This document shows positions 1 to 8,188 of a stretch of 64,000 nt of DNA, piece after piece. The notes beneath the pieces were generated by a model. The model had not been told where the DNA came from. It ran no database searches and saw only the letters and a list, made by a program, of their open reading frames with translations. Position 1 is the first letter of the stretch. Every line of letters begins with the position of its first letter. A program made the translations under genes and the position numbers. The DNA lies in assembly GCA_964442495.1 (NCBI GenBank), contig CAYTZN010000012.1, positions 1 to 64,000 of the forward strand, in the 5' to 3' direction. The DNA comes from CAYTZN01 sp964442495. Lineage in GTDB: Bacteria; Pseudomonadota; Gammaproteobacteria; Legionellales; Legionellaceae.

Positions 1-34
1 TCTTAATGAACCATGCCCCGAAGGCGTGCTGCGT

Positions 35-62
35 ATTCTACTCATCTGAGTTTCTGTGTCAA
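35..62 (-). promoter_or_regulatory. Strong promoter of stable-RNA type, reading off the left edge
   Basis: On the minus strand a perfect -35 TTGACA (57-62) is followed after 16 bp by TAGAAT (35-40). A GC-rich discriminator follows the -10, and the roughly 50 bp upstream of the -35 are very A/T-rich and resemble an UP element. Consensus -35, short spacer, GC discriminator and UP element are typical of rRNA and tRNA promoters. No ORF starts in the remaining 34 bases, so the transcript lies outside the window. The rRNA or tRNA identity is inference. Confidence 0.55.
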
Positions 63-187
63 ACACTTTTTGCGTTTTTCTTCGTTTATTTTCATCTAAA
101 TTCTATTGCTAGCTAATCGGTAGCAAATTGAATAAATTTTGCCAACCATCCAAGACGAGCTAAAAAAAACCAAGTGAATCAATTGCG

Positions 188-691
188 TTACAATTGTTGA
201 TTGACAATGTGTCGTTCATAGCAATAGAAGGTCATATCGTAGTTGTTTTTTTCATCCATGGATTGGTTGCTGATTGTTTTGCAGGACCAGGTGTTTTTAT
301 CAATCGCTGGGAAAAAAACATCGGCCTCAAATGTTCCGTGAATCACTGTTAGATATATACGATGGGCAATAGGCAACGCTTGATAAAAAATTGCCGCCCC
401 ACCAATGATCATGATTTCCGGCTTGTCTTTAGTTAAAACCAATGCATCTTCTAGTGTATGCACAACAATCACACCATCAATTGATAACGACTGCGTGCTT
501 AATACAATGTTTAACCTTTCGGGCAAAGGACGTCCAATGGACTCATATGTTTTCCTGCCCATGATTACAGGTTTGTTTAATGTTAGGGTTTTAAAATGCT
601 TTAAATCTGCCGGTAAGTGACAAAGCAGTTTATTTTCTTTACCTATACCGCCTTGTTCATCAACAGCAGCAATAAGACTAATGAGCGTCAT
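188..691 (-). CDS. folA: Dihydrofolate reductase
   Basis: Reduces dihydrofolate to tetrahydrofolate with NADPH, in the cytosol, for thymidylate, purine and methionine synthesis. At 167 residues it has the usual bacterial length. The LPADL segment with the catalytic acid (Asp29), the NKPVIMGRKT cofactor-binding stretch, SIGRPLPERLN and the IIGGAAIF segment are all visible. The residue equivalent to the nearly invariant Trp22 of E. coli DHFR is Cys here (Cys24, codon TGT), which is unusual. The gene is last of a surA-pdxA-folA unit and its start overlaps the end of pdxA by 14 bp, so it is probably translationally coupled. The family assignment is secure. Confidence 0.96.
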   Translation of the reverse strand: MTLISLIAAVDEQGGIGKENKLLCHLPADLKHFKTLTLNKPVIMGRKTYESIGRPLPERLNIVLSTQSLSIDGVIVVHTLEDALVLTKDKPEIMIIGGAAIFYQALPIAHRIYLTVIHGTFEADVFFPAIDKNTWSCKTISNQSMDEKNNYDMTFYCYERHIVNQQL

Positions 692-1667
692 GACTATTTT
701 CTCGGTGGGAAACCATGGATGCCGCCATTTCTACAGCTGCCTTTAGACTATTAGAATCAGCAAATCCTTTACCTGCAAGGTCCAAGGCGGTTCCGTGATC
801 AACTGAAGTACGCACAATCGGTAAACCTAAGGTTACATTAACGGAATGGCCAAATCCTGCATATTTCAATACTGGTAATCCTTGATCATGATACATTGCT
901 ACAAACGCATCAGCTTGACGAGAAATAAACATCGTATCTGCAGGGTATGGGCCTTGTACTTGTATACCTTGTTTTTTAAGTATTGCTAATGCTGGGGAAA
1001 TAATTTCGATTTCTTCTCGCCCTAAATAACCTGATTCGCCTGCATGTGGATTCAGTCCTGCAACGTGAATGAGAGGATTAGAGATCCCAAAATCGTGTTT
1101 TAATGATGCATGCAACTCACTGATTACGTTGATTATTAATGATTCAGTAATAGTCTCAGACACATCATTAAGAGGAAGATGCGTTGTAACTAAAGCAACT
1201 TTCATTACATTACAAGCTAACATCATCACCACTGTTTTAGTACGACAAGATTCTTTGAGAAACTCAGTGTGGCCAGTGAAAGAGTATCCGCCTTCGTTTA
1301 TTACGGCTTTATGAACAGGGGCCGTTACCAATCCTGAAAATTCGCCGTTGAGGCAGCGCTCTACTGAGAGAGTTAACATTTCAATTACATACTGAGCATT
1401 TAAGGCATTGAGTTGACCAGGTATGGTGTCAACAACCTGAGGAATTGATAATACTGTTAAATGATTTGGTATTTGAGAGGGAGGTACACCCTTTCTATAA
1501 TCTTCTAAAACAACATTTAGCCCCAATTGCTGGGCACGCGCGGCCAATGCAACTTTATCACAGAGGACAACCAAAGGTACTGCCGACCCCGCAAGTGCCA
1601 AACAAAGGTCAGGCCCAATCCCCGCAGGCTCACCACTACTAATCAGTAGTGGCCTTTTAAAAATCAT
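678..1667 (-). CDS. pdxA: 4-hydroxythreonine-4-phosphate dehydrogenase
   Basis: Oxidises 4-phosphohydroxy-L-threonine (NAD-dependent) in the DXP-dependent route to pyridoxal phosphate. The 329-residue protein has the family features: SSGEPAGIGPDL near the N-terminus, TAPVHKAVIN and the GHTEFL metal-site histidine in the middle, and MYHDQGLPVLKY towards the C-terminus. Its start overlaps the surA stop by 4 bp (ATGA) and its end overlaps folA. The surA-pdxA order is a classical gammaproteobacterial arrangement. Nothing appears broken. Confidence 0.96.
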   Translation of the reverse strand: MIFKRPLLISSGEPAGIGPDLCLALAGSAVPLVVLCDKVALAARAQQLGLNVVLEDYRKGVPPSQIPNHLTVLSIPQVVDTIPGQLNALNAQYVIEMLTLSVERCLNGEFSGLVTAPVHKAVINEGGYSFTGHTEFLKESCRTKTVVMMLACNVMKVALVTTHLPLNDVSETITESLIINVISELHASLKHDFGISNPLIHVAGLNPHAGESGYLGREEIEIISPALAILKKQGIQVQGPYPADTMFISRQADAFVAMYHDQGLPVLKYAGFGHSVNVTLGLPIVRTSVDHGTALDLAGKGFADSNSLKAAVEMAASMVSHRENSHDAH

Positions 1668-2953
1668 GTTAACGCCTTGTCCATGATTTTAATATAAGCA
1701 TCGGCGCGTAAATGTTGTTGCCAATTTTCAACGGCTTCACTAAATTTGCGTTGTTGTAAAAATTGTCTTACTTGCTGTTGCTGATATGACTTTGAATCGT
1801 CAACCGTTTTACGTTCCAATACTTCAATGATGTGCCATCCAAAAGGGGATTTCACAGGCTTGCTTACTGTGTGTAAAGGCAGGGCACTCATTGCATCAGC
1901 GAAGGGCGCGACTAGCTCTTCAGCAGTCACCCATCCTAAATCGCCCCCCTTTACTGCACTCGCTGCATCGAGAGAATATTGCTTTGCCATTAAGGCAAAG
2001 TCTTTACCTGTGTGTAATTGCTGATACAAGTTATTCGCTTGCTTTAATGCCTCTTCTTTGGTCATGCTCAAATCTTGTTTTAATAAAATATGACGCACGT
2101 GAGTTTTTTCAACCAAGTGCTGACCATTATCACCACCTATAGCGACTAATTTTATCAGTTGAAAACCATTACCGGTACGAATAGGTCCTGCCACCTGCCC
2201 GACTTTCATATCGACCACACGCGTTGCAAACACTTCTGGCAACTCGGCTAAATGCCGCTCACCCAGATCACCGCCTTCTAAAGCATACTCCCCACTGGAC
2301 TCAGCAATAGCCATCATACTGAAATCCCCACCTTGTTTAATTTTTTCGAAGAGAGAGCTAGCTTTTGCTTTTGCTTTAACAATTTGATCCGTTGTAGGCT
2401 CTTCTGCTAAGGGAATAACTATATTTTGCAAATGATATGTTTGTTGAGATTTTTCATTATGAATCGCCGTTTTTAAATAATCTTCTACTTGTTGGGGTGA
2501 AACGCTAACTTCCTTACCAACAGCAGATTGTTGAATGCGGCCTATTAACATTTCTTTACGTATATTCTCCCGATAAGTATCCCAACTTAAACCTTGTTTA
2601 TTAATTTCCTCACGTAACTGCGTTAATGTCAGCTTGTTGTTTTGTGCAATTTTTTCTATGGCTTGATTTAAATCGACGCTATCGATAGTCATGTCATTTT
2701 TTTTGGCTAATTGTAATTGCAGATCGACATCAATAAGATGCTGCAACACTTGCTTTCGAAGAATAGCGTCTGAAGGCAATTTCATGTTTTTAGCCAAAAT
2801 TTGCTGGCGTAAAACATTAATCTGCGCCTCAAGTTCACTGGCAGTTATAACATTTTCATTTACAATAGCGACCACTTTATCCAGTGGCTCAGCTGCATTA
2901 ACAACAACAAATACCGGTAGCAAAATCAAAAATAGTAATATTTTCTTTCGCAT
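1664..2953 (-). CDS. surA: Periplasmic chaperone/peptidyl-prolyl isomerase SurA
   Basis: Periplasmic chaperone that escorts unfolded outer-membrane proteins, including LptD, to the Bam complex. It is 429 residues, with an N-terminal signal peptide ending around VNAAEP. A SurA N-domain (about 25-160) is followed by two parvulin-type rotamase domains, one at about 172-275 and one starting at HVRHILLK and containing GGDLGWV. It lies downstream of lptD in the same direction with a 125 bp gap and is coupled to pdxA by a 4 bp overlap. Co-location with its client LptD is the conserved arrangement. Confidence 0.96.
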   Translation of the reverse strand: MRKKILLFLILLPVFVVVNAAEPLDKVVAIVNENVITASELEAQINVLRQQILAKNMKLPSDAILRKQVLQHLIDVDLQLQLAKKNDMTIDSVDLNQAIEKIAQNNKLTLTQLREEINKQGLSWDTYRENIRKEMLIGRIQQSAVGKEVSVSPQQVEDYLKTAIHNEKSQQTYHLQNIVIPLAEEPTTDQIVKAKAKASSLFEKIKQGGDFSMMAIAESSGEYALEGGDLGERHLAELPEVFATRVVDMKVGQVAGPIRTGNGFQLIKLVAIGGDNGQHLVEKTHVRHILLKQDLSMTKEEALKQANNLYQQLHTGKDFALMAKQYSLDAASAVKGGDLGWVTAEELVAPFADAMSALPLHTVSKPVKSPFGWHIIEVLERKTVDDSKSYQQQQVRQFLQQRKFSEAVENWQQHLRADAYIKIMDKALT

Positions 2954-3078
2954 GCCACAATCCTCATCTCTATGTCTTAAGACCTAAAACTTAGCTGCAA
3001 TTTAGGACATTCATCATCAAAACACAAGCTAATTTGAGTAAATTAAAATCAAAATGCTGGTGCCACTCATCGAACCCA

Positions 3079-5604
3079 CTAGAACATATTTCTATACCCA
3101 GGTAAATAGCTATTGATTGTTGTGGCAGGATCACTATTGGCCACAGAACCTAAGCCTTTCAGCAAGACTTGCAAGTACACGTTATTATTATACTCAGGCT
3201 TTAATGAATTTGGAGAGAGGCTTTGGAACGCTCTGCCCCCAAGTAACCGCATTGCCCAACAACAACTGTCATATTGAAGACCTAAAAGCGTCATCATGCT
3301 GTAATTATTACTGATATTGTAGCTATAAGCTCCTAACCCACTCCATTTCTCAGTAAATGACCAGGCATAACCAACTGTCGCCTGATGAAGTGCGCTGTCC
3401 TGTGCCTGACTATTACCAACCTTTAGTAAATTGCCATTGGTGAGATAGCTATAACCAAAACTAATAATATGATTTACCGCGGGCTGGTAATGAAAATTCA
3501 AATCCCCATTGTTGGTCGCTCGCGTATAAGGATCCCACACATAATCACCGCTCATGATCCATGCAGGGCTTATATTATAAACGCCTCGCGAAGCAATGGG
3601 TGATGATCCTGATAGTGGCGACAAATAACCTAATGTTAACGGGGAGTCGACACAAACCCCATTTTTTTGATAGCAAAGGCCTACCTTTCTATCGGCGAAA
3701 TATCGAATTTGCCCTACCGAGACACTTGCTCTTTCCTGCCCATTGGTTTCAGATAACCATCTTGTTGTTAGCGCATAAGCCAGCTGATTTGTATCACCCA
3801 CTCTATCAAACCCTGAGAAGCGGTTAGAGCGAAACAATTGGTCATTGTTAAAAATCATATAGCCTGAATCATATACAGGAATAGACGTTTGATTTCGGTA
3901 AGGGACATAAAGATAATAAAGGCGCGGTTCGAGGGTTTGTGTAAAAGCATTACCAATAAACGATGTAGGGCGCTCAAATGTCAAACCACTGTCCAAACTA
4001 TAACGGGGTATGGTTCGATTAAAAGCGTTTGAGAGAGGCTCACTATTGTAATGAACATCATAATAGTCCTCCACAAGCTCTACAGACGGCGTGATATATC
4101 CCCAAGGTTTAATATGAGGTAGCGATAAGACCGGGCTCAAATGATAACGAGGCCCTTGAGGTTGCGTAAAGGTTTCGATTGGCCAACGATAATAATCAAA
4201 CTCCCCCAACATACTAAAATTAGCATGCATCGGTAAATCATTATAAGAAGCATTAGCTAAAAGCTGAGGTAAACGCTCATACACATCGGCAATCGGGGTT
4301 TGATTGATGGGGTGTAGTGTTTGATAACTTTGTACTTTACCAGCAAATAACCAATGTTCGGTTGTATAAGTCACGTCACCTTGATGCAACAACTGATTTT
4401 CCGTCAAAATTGCAAGATTACTGCTGAAATCTTGTAAATAATAATCATCAGAGACCTGTTGATAATTAATATTCATTTGTAAGTTGGGCGTAAAGGCGGT
4501 GCTTTCATGAAACAATAAAGACCATCTATCCCGTGATAAATCCTGCAACGTGGGGTATTGGCTTTCATTCGCATCTAAAAATGAATTGAATGCTTTGTCA
4601 TTTGGTAGAAAATTCCCTCCCAACATACCGGTGGAATTCGCGGTCAGAAATCTAAAGTCCCCACCCATCATGACTCCTCGACGTGTGTATAAATGAGGAA
4701 CAAGAGTGGCATCATAATTAGGGGCAAGGTTCAAATAATAGGGCAGCGCAAAGTCAAAGCCCCCGACATTAGAATAGCCAGATATTGGCATTAAAAACCC
4801 AGATTTTCGCTTTTTTGATGTGGGGAAACTTAAGTAAGGAGTGTACAACAAGGGCCAATTAGCCACTTTTAATACCGCATTTTTGGCCACTCCCCTCTCT
4901 GCAGAATGGTCTATTTTTATACTGCCAGCCTCAATTTGCCAGGATTTATCCTGGGGTGCACACGTGGTATAGGTCGTTTTATGTAATAAATAATCTTTGT
5001 TAGCAAAGCGCTCAATGAAACGAGCACGCCCCCACGCGGGATAAACCGCGCCAGAACGTTGTGAATTAAAAAGATAGAGCACATCCTCGACTTTACCGGA
5101 TTTATCCACGGGATTAAGGGTCGCTTTTCTTGCAATCATGATGCGATTAGGTTCAGCATAGCGAACCCCACCTAACAGCTCTATTTTAGTCACTTGATTG
5201 GTTTTTGCATCGTGATAAATATAGGCGGTTTCAGCGGAAACCATTTGTTGCGCCTGCCCAACCTCAACATTCCCGTGAAGTTCTGAACGACCATTTTCAT
5301 AGAGAGACACTTCATTCGCTTTCACATGAATGGCGTCGTCTGTCACTATTGGCGTGTTTATAGGGGATTGATACGATCCACGGCATATAGACGATGAATT
5401 ATCTGCCTGCCAACCGAGACATTTTGCAAAAATAGTACGCCGCATAGGCGTCAGCGGCATTTCTCGTGGGACAACGCAGGCTTTTACAGGAAAAGCCGGA
5501 CTCCCAGCAGAAAAGGCTGTAGGAAGGGCTAATCCTGCAGACAAACCAGCCACTGCAAGAGCAAGACCACTTAAGATATAATAAAACTTAATATTCACCG
5601 CCAC
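3079..5604 (-). CDS. lptD: LPS-assembly outer-membrane protein LptD
   Basis: Forms the outer-membrane translocon (with LptE) that inserts lipopolysaccharide into the outer leaflet. It has 841 residues. An N-terminal hydrophobic export signal is followed by a periplasmic OstA-like beta-jellyroll (about 85-210, with EVSLYENGRSELHGNVEV) and a long beta-barrel domain rich in aromatic alternating strands. The adjacent Cys-Cys pair (YDSCCW) near the C-terminus and N-terminal-side cysteines match the LptD disulfide arrangement. The start is GTG at 5604, preceded by AAGG at suitable spacing; a second GTG lies two codons downstream. It is divergent from amgK and upstream of surA. Confidence 0.95.
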   Translation of the reverse strand: MAVNIKFYYILSGLALAVAGLSAGLALPTAFSAGSPAFPVKACVVPREMPLTPMRRTIFAKCLGWQADNSSSICRGSYQSPINTPIVTDDAIHVKANEVSLYENGRSELHGNVEVGQAQQMVSAETAYIYHDAKTNQVTKIELLGGVRYAEPNRIMIARKATLNPVDKSGKVEDVLYLFNSQRSGAVYPAWGRARFIERFANKDYLLHKTTYTTCAPQDKSWQIEAGSIKIDHSAERGVAKNAVLKVANWPLLYTPYLSFPTSKKRKSGFLMPISGYSNVGGFDFALPYYLNLAPNYDATLVPHLYTRRGVMMGGDFRFLTANSTGMLGGNFLPNDKAFNSFLDANESQYPTLQDLSRDRWSLLFHESTAFTPNLQMNINYQQVSDDYYLQDFSSNLAILTENQLLHQGDVTYTTEHWLFAGKVQSYQTLHPINQTPIADVYERLPQLLANASYNDLPMHANFSMLGEFDYYRWPIETFTQPQGPRYHLSPVLSLPHIKPWGYITPSVELVEDYYDVHYNSEPLSNAFNRTIPRYSLDSGLTFERPTSFIGNAFTQTLEPRLYYLYVPYRNQTSIPVYDSGYMIFNNDQLFRSNRFSGFDRVGDTNQLAYALTTRWLSETNGQERASVSVGQIRYFADRKVGLCYQKNGVCVDSPLTLGYLSPLSGSSPIASRGVYNISPAWIMSGDYVWDPYTRATNNGDLNFHYQPAVNHIISFGYSYLTNGNLLKVGNSQAQDSALHQATVGYAWSFTEKWSGLGAYSYNISNNYSMMTLLGLQYDSCCWAMRLLGGRAFQSLSPNSLKPEYNNNVYLQVLLKGLGSVANSDPATTINSYLPGYRNMF

Positions 5605-5685
5605 TAAAATGCCTTATGATGCACACATTATCCTTGTGCGGTAATTTTTAATTTGGGTTCGGCAAGCGAGGGCAGGAAGTATATC

Positions 5686-6681
5686 ATGCATACAAGACAA
5701 AACGCACTTAACAAATGGCTTGAAGAAATTTTCAAAGATACACCCTTTACGATAGCGCCTCTAGCGGGGGACGCAAGCTTTCGACGCTATTTTCGGCTGC
5801 ACGCGGGGAATACAACGCGCGTCGTCATGGACGCGCCTCCTGATAAAGAAACAATAGAGCCCTTCATTAACATCGCTCGTCTTCTTGCAGAAAAGGGCAT
5901 TCATGCACCGAGCATCCATGCAGTTGAATATACACAAGGGTTTATATTGCTTGAGGATTTAGGCGATGATTTATTTTTAAAGATGCTCTCATCTAAAAAT
6001 GCCGAAGGCCTTTACACACAGGCAATGAACACACTGTCCCTGATACAACAGTGCCCAACATCAGATCTTCCAGCCTTTGATACGTCCTTTATGTTACAAG
6101 AGTTATCCTTGTTTCAAGAATGGTTCTTAGAGGCATATCTCGGCTTAACACTTACAACTGAAGACACACTATGCCTGGAAAAAACATTTGAATGGCTCAC
6201 CCAAGAAATAACAAACCAACCGCAAGTCTTCATTCACCGAGATTATCACTCACGCAATTTAATCGTAACGAATAAAGCTGAACCCTATGCACTAGGGGTT
6301 ATTGATTTTCAAGATGCTATGCGAGGCCCCTTCACCTATGATTTAGTGTCTCTGTTAAAAGATTGTTATAAACAGTGGCCTCACGCCAAGATCATGCATT
6401 GGTTGTCTTACTTTTATGATCAATTGCCTAAAAATACGGCTTTCTCTTTTGCTGATTTCACTCGTGCTTTTGATCTTTGTGGGTTACAGCGTCATCTAAA
6501 GGTTTTAGGTATATTTTGTCGCCTCCATTTACGAGACCATAAAGCCTCTTATTTACGCGACCTGCCCTTGACCCTTCATTACGTCAACACCTGTTTAAGC
6601 CGTTATGAAGCGCTCCAACCCTTAGCCCAATTCATGAAAGAAAAAATTGCGCTACCTTCTACAGAAAGTGTTAAAGCATGA
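5686..6681 (+). CDS. amgK: N-acetylmuramate/N-acetylglucosamine kinase (AmgK type)
   Basis: Phosphotransferase of the aminoglycoside-kinase fold that phosphorylates the anomeric carbon of recycled MurNAc, feeding MurU. The kinase signature is visible: HRDYHSRN catalytic loop and DFQDAMRGP metal-binding motif in the second half, and LEDLGDD in the N-lobe. ATG 5686 was chosen over an upstream in-frame TTG (5653) because AGGAAG lies 6 bp before it; this gives 331 residues. The stop overlaps the murU start by 4 bp (ATGA). The AmgK-MurU pair next to lptD is the arrangement known in pseudomonads and other gammaproteobacteria. A generic aminoglycoside phosphotransferase is the alternative, but the neighbour argues against it. 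Confidence 0.87.
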   Translation: MHTRQNALNKWLEEIFKDTPFTIAPLAGDASFRRYFRLHAGNTTRVVMDAPPDKETIEPFINIARLLAEKGIHAPSIHAVEYTQGFILLEDLGDDLFLKMLSSKNAEGLYTQAMNTLSLIQQCPTSDLPAFDTSFMLQELSLFQEWFLEAYLGLTLTTEDTLCLEKTFEWLTQEITNQPQVFIHRDYHSRNLIVTNKAEPYALGVIDFQDAMRGPFTYDLVSLLKDCYKQWPHAKIMHWLSYFYDQLPKNTAFSFADFTRAFDLCGLQRHLKVLGIFCRLHLRDHKASYLRDLPLTLHYVNTCLSRYEALQPLAQFMKEKIALPSTESVKA

Positions 6682-7334
6682 AAACTGCCATGATTTTAGC
6701 TGCCGGGAGGGGGGAGCGCCTAAAGCCGCTAACAGAATTCTGCCCTAAAAGCCTATGCAAGGTACATAACATTCCCATTATTGAACATCACGTTTTAAAC
6801 CTTGTATCAGCAGGATTTGAGCATTTAATTATTAATCACGCTTATTTAGGCGGGAAAATCCGTCAGCATTTAGGAAATGGAGCACGGTTTGGCGTTAAAA
6901 TTACTTATTCGCCTGAGCCTCCAGGCGGACTAGAAACAGGTGGTGGTATTGTGAATGCATTACCCCTCTTGGGCGATAAGCCGTTTTTAACGGTAAATGC
7001 TGATATTTTTACTGATTATGATTTTTCTTCCTTTTCATTACCTGCTCACAGTTTGGTGCACTTGATACTCGTTTCCCCCCCAAAAGGCTCTCAAGGTGAT
7101 TTTGGTCTAACCACGTCGCATGAAATAGAAAATAGTCCTCAAACCTATACTTTTTCTGGAGTTGCCGCGTATCGCCCTGAGATTTTTCAAAACATGAAGA
7201 ACGGACGATACTCTATTACGCCCTTGCTACGACAATTAGCAAACAATAAAAAGGTCACTGGAGAAATTTATCAAGGCATCTGGATAGATATTGGCACACC
7301 TGAACGCCTGCGGCTTGCTAATCAGACGAGCTAA
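6678..7334 (+). CDS. murU: N-acetylmuramate alpha-1-phosphate uridylyltransferase
   Basis: Converts MurNAc-alpha-1-phosphate and UTP to UDP-MurNAc, so recycled muramic acid bypasses the fosfomycin-sensitive MurA step. The 218-residue protein has the sugar-nucleotidyltransferase N-terminal signature LAAGRGERLKPLT followed by PKSL, a GGLETGGG substrate loop and an NADIFTDYD metal-binding segment. WIDIGTPERL at the C-terminus is typical of NDP-sugar pyrophosphorylases. It is translationally coupled to amgK, which separates it from GlmU- or RmlA-type enzymes. Confidence 0.87.
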   Translation: MKTAMILAAGRGERLKPLTEFCPKSLCKVHNIPIIEHHVLNLVSAGFEHLIINHAYLGGKIRQHLGNGARFGVKITYSPEPPGGLETGGGIVNALPLLGDKPFLTVNADIFTDYDFSSFSLPAHSLVHLILVSPPKGSQGDFGLTTSHEIENSPQTYTFSGVAAYRPEIFQNMKNGRYSITPLLRQLANNKKVTGEIYQGIWIDIGTPERLRLANQTS

Positions 7335-7366
7335 TCAGCAAGAGTAGGCGCGTTTCATTATCGTCA

Positions 7367-8080
7367 TTAGCTCCCCGCCATGGACGAGCCCGCTCCAGAA
7401 GTACCAGCTGCTGAAGGTCCGGAATCAGGGCCTTCCCGCTTGGGATATTCAAGCTGATTTGCATTAAGTTTCATCGATTTATAATGGGTGTCAACGAAGG
7501 CGGCAACGCCTGATTTTTTATCAACCACTTTTTCACGCAGGGTTTCAGCAGACGCCCTTACAGGAGTTTGTGTTGCAGGTGTACCTTCATAAATCACCCC
7601 TCCCCGACTAAACATTTTATTTTCAGCTAACCACGCATTGAATATATCGTCCATCGCTTGAGAAGCATTGCTATCAAGATCGTTTCCATTAGCTGCATAC
7701 CGTCGCACAAATTCTGAATCATCACTGATGGCAAAATCGAAGTCGATGGCTTTTTCCTTAACCACATCAAATGCTTTAACAGCATCTTTAAGGAGAAACT
7801 CAAGGTAGGCGTCTGGCGGTGCTTTTCCACCCCAAATGTCCCCACCTGAGTTAGCAGATATGATGTAGTCACGGTAAGCGGCTATAGGTTTCAGCACATT
7901 TTCCTCAATAGACTCGGTACGCATTTTAGCCGCATCGAAGATACTAACAAGACGATTATACAAATAACTTAATGCACCTTCTGATTTAAATTGCATACAT
8001 TTTGTAATCGTGTCTGAATCAGGCAAATAAGCCATTTTTCCCCGTGGCTTAACCAAGGGCAAATCTTTTCCGCTTTTCAT
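7367..8080 (-). CDS. Hypothetical protein, 237 residues
   Basis: I do not recognise a family. The protein is predicted soluble, with no signal peptide and no membrane helix. The first two thirds look alpha-helical and acidic. The last 20 residues are a low-complexity tail of Gly, Ser and Ala. A good ribosome site (GAGGAATG) precedes ATG 8080. It is convergent with murU (32 bp gap) and 108 bp from the end of fadE, so it is probably its own unit. A lineage-specific cytosolic or secreted-effector role is possible but unsupported beyond the general character. Confidence 0.7.
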   Translation of the reverse strand: MKSGKDLPLVKPRGKMAYLPDSDTITKCMQFKSEGALSYLYNRLVSIFDAAKMRTESIEENVLKPIAAYRDYIISANSGGDIWGGKAPPDAYLEFLLKDAVKAFDVVKEKAIDFDFAISDDSEFVRRYAANGNDLDSNASQAMDDIFNAWLAENKMFSRGGVIYEGTPATQTPVRASAETLREKVVDKKSGVAAFVDTHYKSMKLNANQLEYPKREGPDSGPSAAGTSGAGSSMAGS

Positions 8081-8188
8081 ATACCATTCCTCTTACACAA
8101 AAGGGGACCATTACATAACATTATAACAAATCAATAAGATATATTTCTGTCATTATTGATTTGTTATCCGTTAAAAAATTGTAAAAAT

